From positions 292,394-356,393 of the forward strand of contig NZ_FONT01000003.1 in the NCBI RefSeq assembly GCF_900113025.1: a stretch of 64,000 bases of DNA. Reading direction: 5' to 3'. Shown here piece after piece: positions 35,469-44,933 of the stretch (its first letter is position 1; each line of letters opens with the position of its first letter). The DNA comes from Alteribacillus iranensis (GTDB lineage: Bacteria; Bacillota; Bacilli; Bacillales; Marinococcaceae). The position numbers and the translations under genes are program-made. The notes beneath the pieces were generated by a model. It saw nothing but the letters and a program-made list of their open reading frames with translations, was not told the DNA's origin and made no database searches.

Positions 35469-36812
35469 GTGTCTTGGCTGGAAAAAATTCAACAACCATC
35501 TTCTTCGACCTCCTGGACAGGAAGAGACAAAGAAACGATCCGAGACACCGATCTCGACCGCTGGGTCAGGCACTACAAAGACAGGCTGATCAAAGAGGCA
35601 AACTTAGAAGAAATCATTACACTCCCTCCCTATGAGAAAAAAGAGACTATTCAACGTCTCATATCGCAAATGATCGACGAGGAAAAAGTCATCATTCCAA
35701 GTAGGGATATGAACGAAATTATTCAACAGCTCATTCATGATTCGGTCGGTTTCGGGCCATTGGAATCTCTTTTAGAAAGAGACGATATTACAGAAATTAT
35801 GGTAAATAGTCCGGATGATATCTACATCGAACGTCACGGGAAATTAGAAAAGACTTCTGTCCGTTTCAAAGATGAGGAGCATATTCGCCATATCATCGAC
35901 CGCATTATCGCACCGATTGGGCGGCGAATTGATGAAAGCTCACCCATGGTAGACGCCCGCTTACCGGATGGGAGCCGGGTCAACGCAGCCATCCCTCCGG
36001 TTAGTATTGACGGCCCTATTATCTCGATTCGTAAATTTAATAAAGATCCCTTTTCGTTATATGACTTGATTCAATTCGGAACACTTACAGAGACAATGGG
36101 CGAATTTTTACAAGCGTTAGTGAAGGCGAAAACAAACATTCTTGTATCCGGAGGAACAGGCAGCGGAAAAACGACGCTCCTAAACGTATTGTCTGCTTCA
36201 ATCCCACAAGGGGAGCGTATTGTGACGATTGAGGATATGGCGGAACTGCGGTTTAGTTACGACAATCTCGTCCGTATGGAAGCAAGACCGGCGAACATGG
36301 AAGGAGAAGGGGCGATTACGATCAATCACTTGGTGAAAAATGCCCTGAGGATGCGCCCAGACCGTGTGATTGTCGGTGAGGTGAGAGGATCAGAAGCATT
36401 GGATATGCTGCAGGCGATGAACACAGGCCATGAAGGTTCGTTAACGACTGTTCACGCAAATTCACCGAAGGATGCGCTTGGACGTCTAGAAGCCATGGTC
36501 ATCATGTCCGGTCTTCCTTTAACCGTTGATATTATTCGTGACTACTTTGTAGGTGCACTCGATATCATCGTTCAGACAGAAAGACTCATGGACGGAAAAC
36601 GCCGGATAGTAGCCATTTCGGAAGTGTCTGAAGAAAATGGAGATATTCGAATGGAGGATATTTTCCGTTTCCGTCAAGAAGGGCTTACCGATCACGGTGA
36701 AGTGTCCGGTTACTTTGAGGCTACCGGTTATGTGCCGAACATTTCCGAGCGACTTCGAGCATACGGTCAAGCCTTACCGGACCTCTTTTTTAGGGAAGGA
36801 GAGCTGGTATGA
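35469..36812 (+). CDS. tadA: TadA/CpaF secretion ATPase
   Basis: This 447-residue type II/IV secretion ATPase has [20 protein letters not shown], the Walker [11 protein letters not shown] near residue 235, VTIEDMAEL, the Walker B region [12 protein letters not shown] and the His box [12 protein letters not shown]. It powers pilus assembly and possibly retraction from the cytoplasmic side. A GTG at 35469 (8 nt after GGGAAG) is preferred to the GTG at 35460. Confidence 0.95.
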   Translation: MSWLEKIQQPSSSTSWTGRDKETIRDTDLDRWVRHYKDRLIKEANLEEIITLPPYEKKETIQRLISQMIDEEKVIIPSRDMNEIIQQLIHDSVGFGPLESLLERDDITEIMVNSPDDIYIERHGKLEKTSVRFKDEEHIRHIIDRIIAPIGRRIDESSPMVDARLPDGSRVNAAIPPVSIDGPIISIRKFNKDPFSLYDLIQFGTLTETMGEFLQALVKAKTNILVSGGTGSGKTTLLNVLSASIPQGERIVTIEDMAELRFSYDNLVRMEARPANMEGEGAITINHLVKNALRMRPDRVIVGEVRGSEALDMLQAMNTGHEGSLTTVHANSPKDALGRLEAMVIMSGLPLTVDIIRDYFVGALDIIVQTERLMDGKRRIVAISEVSEENGDIRMEDIFRFRQEGLTDHGEVSGYFEATGYVPNISERLRAYGQALPDLFFREGELV

Positions 36813-37741
36813 TGCTTCTCTACATCGTGATGGGGGCCGCTATTTTATCATTTATGTTCTTTCTCTATTATATGGCAAAAGTGTACAAAGCCGGGAAGTC
36901 GAGAAAAAGAATACAATCCTGGTTTGACGCTAACGACGAAGAGAAACGTAGAAGTTTTCTATTTGTGCTCGGAGACCGTTTCGATGAATCCGTGATGGCC
37001 AAAGAATTGGAAAAGAAGCTAAAGCAGGCAGCAGTCCCTGTTAAACCTTCCGAATATGCAGCAGTGTGTATCGTGCTATTTGTTGTTCTTTGGGTCATTA
37101 GCCGCGCTATTTTGGAATTGATGTTTCCAATCGATTTTGTCATCTCCTTTCTCATCGTGAAAGCAGGATCAAGCATCTATATAAAGACGAAACGCGAAAA
37201 GCGCTCCGAAGCATTTAATCAACAATTACCGGATATTTGCCGGATGCTCAGTAATACAGTGAAAGCCGGACTCACGATGCAGCAAGGCATTGCGATGGCA
37301 GGAAAAGAGTTGAAAGCTCCTGCCGGCCCTGAATTTGCGAAAATGTCGAGACAGTTAAGCATGGGAGATAGCTTTGAACGTGTGATTCATCGATTTATCG
37401 AGCAAGTTGACAGCCGTGAAGTAAAAGTAATGATGAACACAGTACTCATCCAACGACGTATCGGGGGGAATTTGGCAGAAGTGATGGAGATGATGGCCCA
37501 GACCTTAGAAGAAAGAGGCAGAGTTCATAAAGAGATGAGCGCTGTCACAGCTGAGTCGAAATATGTGGCATTTATCCTGCCGATTTTGCCGATTGCCACG
37601 GCAATCATGCTTAATCTGTTTATCCCAGGCTTTTTAAACCCTCTCTTTACACCGCTGGGTCTTCTGTTATTACTTGTGTTTGCCGTCGTGCTGGCGATTA
37701 GTTCTTATGCCATTAAAAAGGTCACGGATATAAGGGTGTAG
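36809..37741 (+). CDS. tadB: TadB-like inner membrane platform protein
   Basis: This 310-residue protein has one N-terminal helix, a central pair of helices (residues 80-120) and two C-terminal helices. The type II secretion F domain lies between them (LPDICRMLSNTVKAGLTMQQGIAMAGKEL). It forms the membrane platform with TadC. ATGA overlap with tadA indicates translational coupling. Confidence 0.92.
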   Translation: MMLLYIVMGAAILSFMFFLYYMAKVYKAGKSRKRIQSWFDANDEEKRRSFLFVLGDRFDESVMAKELEKKLKQAAVPVKPSEYAAVCIVLFVVLWVISRAILELMFPIDFVISFLIVKAGSSIYIKTKREKRSEAFNQQLPDICRMLSNTVKAGLTMQQGIAMAGKELKAPAGPEFAKMSRQLSMGDSFERVIHRFIEQVDSREVKVMMNTVLIQRRIGGNLAEVMEMMAQTLEERGRVHKEMSAVTAESKYVAFILPILPIATAIMLNLFIPGFLNPLFTPLGLLLLLVFAVVLAISSYAIKKVTDIRV

Positions 37742-37745
37742 TCAA

Positions 37746-38687
37746 ATGAATGATGTGATGTTAAGTGTAGCTATTTTCCTTATCGCAGGAGTATTGCTAT
37801 TCCTGCTTATTGCTTTTATTTATATTTGGATGGCTGTGGCCAGAAAGCAACAGCTCTATGGGTATATCGGGACAAAGGAGAAGAAAAAGAAAAATAAGAA
37901 GCCATGGAATGAGAGACTAATGGTCCCGATTATTAAAGGGGCCGTCTATTTAAGCCCTACCGCGAAAAAGTATCCTTTGTTTGGCAAGCATGATCATTAT
38001 GAACGGCTCTTGGCGAAAGCGGGAAATCCTTTTCAACTGCGACTTCAAGATTTCTATGGAATGCGATACATATTAGGGATTTCCGCATATGTGTTCGGCT
38101 GGATTTATTTTATTCTTGGATTGCCATTCGCATTGTATATGCTGATTTTGCTGCCTGTTGCTGCTTTCTTTGCTCCTGATGTATGGCTTCGTATGAAAGC
38201 AAAAGAAAGACAAGAGACGATCAGTTTAGAAATTCCAGATTTTCTGGATGTGGTGAGCATTTCATTACGTGCCGGTGCTTCACTTGACGGTGCAATGGGA
38301 CAAGTAGCCAAACAAATGGGAGGACCGCTCGGAGAGGAAATCGAACGACTCGGGCGAGAAATTAATTTAGGGGTACCTCGTATGACAGCGTATGAAAACT
38401 TGCTGTATCGAAACGATGCCCCTGAGCTGGAAATGCTCATTCAATCATTAATCCAGGGGGGTGAGTTGGGAGTTCCGGTATCCCGCACATTCCGAGTACA
38501 GGCGGATGATTTACGGAGTACAAGAGGTTTTCGTGCCAAAGAAAAAGCAGCAAAAGCCAGTCCAAAAGTAACCGTGATTACAACGATGACCATTGTACCT
38601 TCGGTGTTCATTCTCGTACTTGGCTTACTTTTCTTGAATTTCATGTACAACCCAGAAGCATTTGGCCTTGATATTTTCCTAAGATAA
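37746..38687 (+). CDS. tadC: TadC-like inner membrane platform protein
   Basis: This 313-residue paralogue of TadB has a type II secretion F domain (IPDFLDVVSISLRAGASLDGAMGQVAKQM) between helix pairs at about residues 100-145 and 285-307. It begins 4 nt after tadB and would pair with it in the membrane under TadA. Confidence 0.92.
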   Translation: MNDVMLSVAIFLIAGVLLFLLIAFIYIWMAVARKQQLYGYIGTKEKKKKNKKPWNERLMVPIIKGAVYLSPTAKKYPLFGKHDHYERLLAKAGNPFQLRLQDFYGMRYILGISAYVFGWIYFILGLPFALYMLILLPVAAFFAPDVWLRMKAKERQETISLEIPDFLDVVSISLRAGASLDGAMGQVAKQMGGPLGEEIERLGREINLGVPRMTAYENLLYRNDAPELEMLIQSLIQGGELGVPVSRTFRVQADDLRSTRGFRAKEKAAKASPKVTVITTMTIVPSVFILVLGLLFLNFMYNPEAFGLDIFLR

Positions 38688-38712
38688 ACAGTAAAAAGAG
38701 GAGTGAAGAAAT

Positions 38713-38934
38713 ATGTTAAAAACATATGTAGAAGCAAGAGAATTGGTAAGAAAGTATTTAGATAATGAAAAAGGCTCTGTTTCCATGGAATGGATTATGT
38801 TAGGGCTGTTAGGTGTCGCTTTGGTCGGTATTGTTGTTACTGCTTTAGGAGAATCCGACGGCAGTACGATCGCATCAGCGATTACTTCCAAAATAGCGGA
38901 GTTTATCAACGGAATTGGTTCCGGAGGAAACTAA
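38713..38934 (+). CDS. flp: Flp-type pilin
   Basis: This 73-residue prepilin has a charged leader ending NEKG, the cleavage point G-SVSME with glutamate at mature position 5, and one hydrophobic helix (WIMLGLLGVALVGIVVTALG). After cleavage the mature protein would be about 53 residues, in the range for Flp pilins. It should be the main fibre subunit. GAGGAG precedes the ATG. No prepilin peptidase gene is present in the operon. Confidence 0.85.
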   Translation: MLKTYVEARELVRKYLDNEKGSVSMEWIMLGLLGVALVGIVVTALGESDGSTIASAITSKIAEFINGIGSGGN

Positions 38935-38968
38935 GACGCGGTTCAGAGCGAATCGGAGGCGACAATGA

Positions 38969-39373
38969 ATGAATCACCTATTAAAATATGTAAAAAATGA
39001 ACGCGGGTCGCAGCTGATTGAATTCGTAGCCATTTTCCCTTTAATCATTTTTGCTTTCTTATTTGTTTGGCAAATGGCGCTGGCTGCTTATACGTTTGTC
39101 GTAGCAGAAGGGGCAGCACGGGATGGAGCAAGAGTAGCTTCGGTGTCTGGAATTGGCGATACCGAAGCTATTGCTTCGAGTGTCCAGCAATCAGCGAGAG
39201 GGTTGGATGTGTTAGGGATATCTCCTAGTGTATCTTCTGGTTCCTATGGCGAGGAAGTTCATGTGGATATTGAAGTTGCACTAAAAACAATTAATGTACC
39301 ATTTGTAGGTGAGTTAGATTATGAAATTACCGGGACTGCCACGATGCCTTACGAATATGAAGAAAATCCTTAA
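38969..39373 (+). CDS. tadE: TadE-like minor pseudopilin
   Basis: The 134-residue protein has a class III signal (NERG-SQLIEF, Glu+5), one helix and the TadE region GAARDGARVASVSG. TadE-type pseudopilins are processed by the prepilin peptidase and join the pilus base. GGAGG lies 9 nt upstream of the chosen ATG; its end overlaps the next gene by 17 nt. Confidence 0.85.
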   Translation: MNHLLKYVKNERGSQLIEFVAIFPLIIFAFLFVWQMALAAYTFVVAEGAARDGARVASVSGIGDTEAIASSVQQSARGLDVLGISPSVSSGSYGEEVHVDIEVALKTINVPFVGELDYEITGTATMPYEYEENP

Positions 39374-40112
39374 AGGATCGTTATCTCATGCGGCCAATGA
39401 GCGAGGAAACGCGATGATGATTTCTCTTATCGTCGTATTTTGTTTTATTTTTCTCGCTTTCGTGTTTTTTGATGTCTTTTCGACGTATGCCTATAAAAAT
39501 GCCAGTCAAAAGGCAACTGATGCCGCAGCCATAGCCGCTGCCTTGGAAGCAAAAGATATTTACGAAGAGGAATTAGCATATCGACTGGAACAGGCATTTG
39601 CCCCTTTCGCGTCAGGGATTCGGGACGCATTAGAAGAGGATGAGGGAGATGAAGACGAAGAAGAGGGAGAGGTGAGTGCTCAGAACGTGGGGAACGACGA
39701 TGATATTTCGGAAGAAGACTTAGAAGATAACCCTGATCTTACCGATGCACCTCAAGTCGTCCTCGATCGAATCATTGATGCGTCCACTCCGTTGACAAAT
39801 GAAGCACTCCTTTTCTTTTTTTCCGATGCGCAGATTACAGGTTTTATTTGTGACTCGATGAGAAGGGATTGGTCTCGAATCGAGGAAAAAGCCAATTATT
39901 TTGCTCAAAAAAATGGAGCAGAGGACATAACAGATTTGGAGTTTCCGTATGACGGATCCTTCGAAATCTTTGCTTCGGTAAAAACGGAAACGTCATTTAT
40001 AACGGTACCCGATGAGGCATTTGGCCAGGGTCAACGAGATATGCACACCGATGCGTCAGCCAGTATACCTCTCCCAGAAGGCGTTTCATTTGTACCAGGA
40101 GCATGCCATTAA
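39357..40112 (+). CDS. TadG/TadF-like pseudopilin with acidic insert
   Basis: The 251-residue protein has a processed-type N-terminus (NERGNAMMISLIVVFCFIF) and the Tad segment YKNASQKATDAAAIAAALEA. Residues about 85-125 are almost only Asp, Glu and Gly, an acidic low-complexity insert. The rest is not recognised. The start overlaps tadE and lacks a good ribosome binding site, so coupled translation is likely. Confidence 0.75.
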   Translation: MKKILKGSLSHAANERGNAMMISLIVVFCFIFLAFVFFDVFSTYAYKNASQKATDAAAIAAALEAKDIYEEELAYRLEQAFAPFASGIRDALEEDEGDEDEEEGEVSAQNVGNDDDISEEDLEDNPDLTDAPQVVLDRIIDASTPLTNEALLFFFSDAQITGFICDSMRRDWSRIEEKANYFAQKNGAEDITDLEFPYDGSFEIFASVKTETSFITVPDEAFGQGQRDMHTDASASIPLPEGVSFVPGACH

Positions 40113-40130
40113 TAGAGAGGAGGAACGGTA

Positions 40131-41663
40131 TTGAAAAGCTTACATAAAATGATCACCATCTTCCTAGTCCTGATGATGGTCTTTCCTCTATCTTCCCCTC
40201 TGAATGACGGGTTTGCTGCTGATGTCGATTTCGACTATGGGGAGGAGCAGCCACAGTTAACCCAAACAGAAAGCCAAGGCAGGGATACTGGTTCTTCTGG
40301 CAGCTTTCCCGGTGGAGGAGATATTCCAGGCGGAGGGTCTGATGGAGACTCTCCCGGCTTTTGGGAAAGCCTTTGGAATTGGGGAAAAGAAGTGGTGCAA
40401 GAGGCGGGACATACCGTTGCTGAATTTATTGGAGATGCTGGTGAATCACTAGGGGATGCGATTGCAGAGTTTGCCCCGAATCTTGGCGAGAAAATAAAAG
40501 AATACAGCAATCATGCGGAAAACGTGATAAAAGGACTAACAAACCCTGAGTCTTTAGGAGACTTTCTAAAAACACTGGCAGCCGGTATATTTGTCATGAC
40601 ACCAGTTGGCTGGGGAGCCATTCTCGGCGATCTTCTGGCGAGTGGTCTCACAGATGCTTGGAACGCGATGCCTGATTGGGCACAAGGATTGTTAAAAGGG
40701 TTAGCGGTTGGATTAGCGGTCGCCGCAGCCATCATTGCAGGTGCCTACTTGCTGGCAGCGTTAGGCGTCATTGCTATCGGGACACTCCTTACAGCTACCG
40801 TCTTAGCCGGACTAGGCGCTTTGGGAGCTGCTATTTATGGCGCCATCGCCGGCGGAGAAAACTTTAACCCATTTGTAGCCGGAGGAATTGTACTAGGCAC
40901 CGTTTTTATTCCCCTATCAGGTAAGATAGCAGGGTTTTTATTAAGTACTCGCACCGGACTCATGCTAGGAGCAAAAGGATATATTGCTTTTGGTCGTTTT
41001 TCCAGTTGGTTGATTCCAAAGCTATCCGCTGGCTGGGCAAGCGTCTCCGGGTTTATGGCTGCGAATAAAATGGGTTTTTTGATTGGGGGAACGCCCGCCT
41101 TTCTCCAACATTGGTTTACGTTGATGGAAAATCCGTCTGCGTTTGACCTGAGAACAGCACTTGTCGATATTGCAACCGGTGCGTTAGCCGGTGGCTTATT
41201 AGCACCATTCGGAAGCGGGTTTGCTGCCTTGTCTAGCGCAGACAAATGGAAACGAGTATTATCTGCGTCAGGAATCGGAGGGGGCATTTTTGCATTAGGT
41301 GACTGGGCAAGTGGAAACGGTTTTTCCATGTCATCCTTTTTCACGGGAGCTCTCATCACGTCTGTCTTTTTTCCATTAGGAGCTCAAATGATTTCTTTTG
41401 CGAACCATACGATAGGAAGAACGCTCAATACGAACCAGAGAACGGCCATGAATCACTTTCTCGATTTCATAAACGGTGTAAGACAAACCGCTTTTACGCA
41501 TTTTACAAAAGGGACGTTTATTCAGGGGTTTAATAAACTGGGAGAGCTGATTTCTAACAGCTGGAGTCGCTTATTCGACGGGAATTTAAGCAACGTCGAT
41601 CATTTAGATACCGATCAGCTTCAAAACAACATCGACCAGAACACGAGCGATCGATCATCATAA
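40131..41663 (+). CDS. Large secreted or membrane Gly/Ala-rich protein in the Tad operon
   Basis: The 510-residue product begins at TTG, 7 nt after GGAGG. It has a signal peptide to about residue 30, a Gly/Ser/Asp-rich spacer (residues 45-75), a helical segment, then several long hydrophobic stretches (about 145-260 and 330-415) and a polar, Asn/Asp-rich tail. No family or catalytic motif is recognised. The pattern recalls hydrophobic core regions of exported surface or toxin-like proteins, but no toxin domain is present. Its place in the operon suggests it is a substrate or partner of the pilus. Confidence 0.7.
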   Translation: MKSLHKMITIFLVLMMVFPLSSPLNDGFAADVDFDYGEEQPQLTQTESQGRDTGSSGSFPGGGDIPGGGSDGDSPGFWESLWNWGKEVVQEAGHTVAEFIGDAGESLGDAIAEFAPNLGEKIKEYSNHAENVIKGLTNPESLGDFLKTLAAGIFVMTPVGWGAILGDLLASGLTDAWNAMPDWAQGLLKGLAVGLAVAAAIIAGAYLLAALGVIAIGTLLTATVLAGLGALGAAIYGAIAGGENFNPFVAGGIVLGTVFIPLSGKIAGFLLSTRTGLMLGAKGYIAFGRFSSWLIPKLSAGWASVSGFMAANKMGFLIGGTPAFLQHWFTLMENPSAFDLRTALVDIATGALAGGLLAPFGSGFAALSSADKWKRVLSASGIGGGIFALGDWASGNGFSMSSFFTGALITSVFFPLGAQMISFANHTIGRTLNTNQRTAMNHFLDFINGVRQTAFTHFTKGTFIQGFNKLGELISNSWSRLFDGNLSNVDHLDTDQLQNNIDQNTSDRSS

Positions 41664-41683
41664 GAAGGAGGAAGGTCATTGAG

Positions 41684-41989
41684 ATGGTAGTTCGGTTATT
41701 GAATATAAGTGTAGTATTACTCTTTGGAATAGGTATTGCCTCCTTTGTCTTTGTTGGGATAAGCCCTGCGGCGGCTGATCAATATCTTACCATTCCTTGG
41801 ATCAATATTCCTCTCAAAGTCCTCATGTTTGTACTGCTCATTGCGGCGATGACGAATTTCTTTCGGATTCAAAGCAAGGATAAACAAGCGAAAGGGGTCC
41901 ATGTACGAAATGCCTTTTTCGTATCGATCTTCGTAATGCTGCTCGTCGATTGGAAAAATGGGTGGCCTGTCGTCAGTTCGTTACTCTAA
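41684..41989 (+). CDS. Small membrane protein in the Tad operon
   Basis: The 101-residue protein has three predicted helices (residues 5-27, 43-62, 78-96). No family is recognised. AAGGAGGAAGG precedes it. It follows the large membrane protein by 20 nt and is part of the same operon. Confidence 0.7.
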   Translation: MVVRLLNISVVLLFGIGIASFVFVGISPAAADQYLTIPWINIPLKVLMFVLLIAAMTNFFRIQSKDKQAKGVHVRNAFFVSIFVMLLVDWKNGWPVVSSLL

Positions 41990-42037
41990 ACAGAGAAGAC
42001 CGATGGATAGAAATCATGAGAACAAGGGGGTCCGAGC

Positions 42038-42697
42038 ATGTCCATGAAAGGGAGGCTGTTGTCTATTGCAGTCATATTTGCTTTAACTGCTTGCTCCGAG
42101 CCAGAAGAAGCTGCACCTGTAGAAGAGGAGATACCGGAGAGCAGTGAAGCAGAAGAAATAGAGGAGGAACCAAAGGAGAACGAGGAAGAGCAACAAGAGA
42201 ACGATGAGGAGGAGTCTTCAACCGGAACTTCCTCGTTTGAAGTATCGGCCCCCGATGTGTCCGCACCGAATGTGTCCGCTCCAGAAGTCAGTGCTCCGGA
42301 AGTCAGTGCCCCGGAAGTGACCGTCTCGGTGGAAGACGATGAAATTACAATGGAAGTGCCAGATCATCTCTTATTCGATTTCGACAAGTCCACGCTGCGG
42401 GAAGATGCAGTGAATTTGCTTGAAGAAATCAGTGGAGAATTAACAGAGTATGAAATGGCTGATGTGAAAATACACGGGCATACCGATAACCAGGGTGCTG
42501 CTTCTTACAATAAGAAATTATCAGAGGAACGAGCTCAAGCTGTGAAGAATTTTTTCCTCGAACAGGGAGATCTGGAGCCGTTTCATTTTACGACCAAAGG
42601 CTTTGGAGAAGAACAGCCGCTTGTTCCAAATGACAATGAAGAAAATCGTGAGAAGAATCGCCGGGTAGAAATACTAATAAAGCCAGACGATGATTAA
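42038..42697 (+). CDS. OmpA-domain lipoprotein
   Basis: The 219-residue protein has a lipoprotein signal with lipobox LTAC, then an acidic Glu-rich stretch (residues 22-62). Five tandem VSAP(D/N/E) repeats with a degenerate sixth follow (residues 68-95). It ends in an OmpA-like peptidoglycan-binding domain with LLFDFDKSTLREDA, IHGHTDNQGAASYN and NREKNRRVEILI. In a monoderm it would link the membrane to the wall from outside, perhaps anchoring the Tad machine. It is the last gene before a terminator. Confidence 0.88.
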   Translation: MSMKGRLLSIAVIFALTACSEPEEAAPVEEEIPESSEAEEIEEEPKENEEEQQENDEEESSTGTSSFEVSAPDVSAPNVSAPEVSAPEVSAPEVTVSVEDDEITMEVPDHLLFDFDKSTLREDAVNLLEEISGELTEYEMADVKIHGHTDNQGAASYNKKLSEERAQAVKNFFLEQGDLEPFHFTTKGFGEEQPLVPNDNEENREKNRRVEILIKPDDD

Positions 42698-42727
42698 GAT
42701 AAATCATAACACCCTGTGCCGATTTGA

Positions 42728-42765
42728 AGAGCGTTTTCCTTGAAGAGGAGAGCGCTCTGTTTTTG
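42728..42765 (+). terminator. Terminator of the Tad operon
   Basis: AGAGCG/CGCTCT closing pairs over an inner CCT/AGG, followed by GTTTTTG. Confidence 0.7.
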
Positions 42766-42875
42766 TAGTTGTTACAATATGAAACAAGTATATTTGTATC
42801 TGTGAGGGCAAAGAACCACCACAATTCAAACTGTCAAAACCAACTTAATTATAGAAACACGGAGGTATTCTTGAC

Positions 42876-43565
42876 ATGACATACAAAGTGATTTTATTCG
42901 ATGTAGATGATACGTTATTCGATTTCAGCATGTGTGAAAAAAGTGCATTTGACCAAGCTTTTTTGGATATGGAAGTCACAGATGCATTGCAGCTTTATCA
43001 TCAAAGTTATCGGGAAATCAGTTCAAGACTGTGGAGGGAACTTGAAGAAGGGAACTGGTCGGTTGGTGAACTAGGTATCGAACGGTTTCGAAGACTGTTT
43101 CTCAAACATGAGTTGAAATTGGATGCTGAACCATTTAACCAAACGTATCTCAGTTGTTTAGCTAAAGAAGCCCATCTTGTAGAAGGAGCAGTAGAAGCGT
43201 GTCAACACCTAAGTCAGTATCGTCTTGCTGTAATTACAAATGGATTTAAGGACGTGCAGTTGTCTCGGATCCAACGCTCGCCTCTGCAAAACATGTTTGA
43301 GTGTATCATTACCTCAGAAGAAGCTGGCGCCCAGAAACCGGATGCAAGCATATTTGACTATGTCTTTAAGAAACTTAGACTTTCGAATGACGACAAGAAA
43401 GAAGTGCTCATCCTTGGTGATTCTTTAACTTCTGACATGAAGGGAGGACATGATTACGGAATAGATACTTGCTGGTTTAATCCTTCTCGAAAGGAAAATA
43501 ATACTGGAATAGAGCCCACTTATGAAATAAATAAATTAGCGGAAGTATTAGAGGTGGTGACATAG
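42876..43565 (+). CDS. HAD phosphatase, YjjG-type nucleotidase
   Basis: The 229-residue HAD hydrolase has motif I FDVDDTLFDF, motif II VITNGF, the lysine in AGAQKPDASIF and motif IV ILGDSLTSDMKGG, matching the YjjG subfamily (noncanonical nucleoside monophosphate 5'-nucleotidases). It is cytosolic. CGGAGG lies about 10 nt before the ATG. Its stop shares one base with the next start, so the two genes are coupled. Confidence 0.88.
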   Translation: MTYKVILFDVDDTLFDFSMCEKSAFDQAFLDMEVTDALQLYHQSYREISSRLWRELEEGNWSVGELGIERFRRLFLKHELKLDAEPFNQTYLSCLAKEAHLVEGAVEACQHLSQYRLAVITNGFKDVQLSRIQRSPLQNMFECIITSEEAGAQKPDASIFDYVFKKLRLSNDDKKEVLILGDSLTSDMKGGHDYGIDTCWFNPSRKENNTGIEPTYEINKLAEVLEVVT

Positions 43566-44674
43566 TGAAAGTCGTTTTAATAGAAACGCTGTATACATTG
43601 CTTCTACTTAGTCTACTTATGGGGTGTTCTAACGATGAACAGCATAAGAGTAGTGGTGAAAATACATCTAATAAGCAGGAAAGTGAACCAGAAGCAGCGA
43701 CGACCATGCCAATGGAAGAACCTGAAGTGATTGCGGATAATCTGAAGGTACCTTGGTCGATAGAGAAGTTTGAAAATACATTCTTTGTAACGGAAAGGCC
43801 GGGAAATATCGTCAAAATAAATAATGGAGAGATGGTACGGCAGCAGGTGATGTTTGATAAAGAACTCTCTACAGCTGCAGAGGCAGGGTTGTTAGGTTTT
43901 GAACTTGCTCCTGATTTTTCTGAATCCAAAACGGCTTATGCCTACTACACCTATAAAGATAATACCGGACAGTTTAACCGGATCGTGACCCTTCGTCTGG
44001 AAAATAACATATGGAAAGAAGAAAGTTTGCTACTCGATCATATCCCCAGCGGTGCCGTTCATCACGGTGGCAGGCTTGAAATTGGACCGGATGAGAAACT
44101 GTATGCCACTACAGGAGATGCTCATCAATCAGATAATGCTCAGGACCTTGACTCATTAGGAGGGAAAATATTGAGAATGAATCTAAATGGCTCAATACCT
44201 GAGGACAACCCTTATTCTCATTCATATGTATACAGTTATGGGCACCGTAATCCCCAAGGAATGACCTGGACGCCTGATGGCACGATGTATGCAAGTGAAC
44301 ATGGCAACGATGCCAATGATGAGATTAACAAGATAGAGGCTGGTAAAAACTACGGATGGCCTGTTATTGAAGGCAGGGAAGAACGAGAAGACATGGTTTC
44401 TCCGTTATTCACTTCTGGAGAGAATAACACGTGGGCACCTTCGGGTATAGACAATAATGGCAACCAATTATATACAGCAGCTTTAAGAGGAACTGCTGTG
44501 TTAGCATTCGATCTTGAAACAGGTAAACAAAAAGAAGTAATTACGGAATATGGCAGAATTCGAGATGTATTAATTGAAGAGAACAATCTATTTTTCATCA
44601 GTAACAATACGGATGGACGTGGAACTCCGCAGGGAAACGATGATAAGTTGTATAAAATTCTTCTGACCCCATGA
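43565..44674 (+). CDS. PQQ-type sugar dehydrogenase-like lipoprotein
   Basis: The 369-residue protein has a lipoprotein signal with lipobox LMGC. It folds as a six-bladed propeller of the soluble glucose dehydrogenase/Hedgehog-interacting-like family: AEAGLLGFELAPDF, VHHGGRLEIGPDEKLYATTGDA, YSYGHRNPQGMTW and GKNYGWPVIEG. It would oxidise aldoses outside the membrane if PQQ is available; many bacilli lack PQQ synthesis, so its cofactor is uncertain. GTG start overlaps the HAD gene. Confidence 0.88.
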   Translation: MKVVLIETLYTLLLLSLLMGCSNDEQHKSSGENTSNKQESEPEAATTMPMEEPEVIADNLKVPWSIEKFENTFFVTERPGNIVKINNGEMVRQQVMFDKELSTAAEAGLLGFELAPDFSESKTAYAYYTYKDNTGQFNRIVTLRLENNIWKEESLLLDHIPSGAVHHGGRLEIGPDEKLYATTGDAHQSDNAQDLDSLGGKILRMNLNGSIPEDNPYSHSYVYSYGHRNPQGMTWTPDGTMYASEHGNDANDEINKIEAGKNYGWPVIEGREEREDMVSPLFTSGENNTWAPSGIDNNGNQLYTAALRGTAVLAFDLETGKQKEVITEYGRIRDVLIEENNLFFISNNTDGRGTPQGNDDKLYKILLTP

Positions 44675-44704
44675 AATTCCTAAACAACAATGCATGAGCC
44701 ATAG

Positions 44705-44734
44705 AACAGACAGAGGAGAAATCCTCTGTCTGTT
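44705..44734. terminator. Perfect 13-bp hairpin, terminator
   Basis: AACAGACAGAGGA-GAAA-TCCTCTGTCTGTT. The GNRA-type GAAA tetraloop and 13 perfect pairs make it very stable. The T-run after it is short. Confidence 0.8.
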
Positions 44735-44895
44735 TCACTCTTTCTTTAAAAAATAAATATTTTCCGGGAATTTATTAAAATAACAGTTGATTAATTAATT
44801 TCAAATAGTCACTGTGGGGCATATTTCTGAAGAAACCGTTCAAGTTAATATTTGGAAATGTACTAAAAGTCGAAATCAAAAATTACCATCTTATT

Positions 44896-44904
44896 TGTTA
44901 TAAT
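44896..44904 (+). promoter_or_regulatory. Extended -10 promoter
   Basis: TGTTATAAT, 29 nt before the BASS transporter start; no clear -35. The rest of the gap from 44735 shows nothing else. Confidence 0.5.
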
Positions 44905-44933
44905 AATGAGAGAAGGGAGGGAGGCATGTAGAA

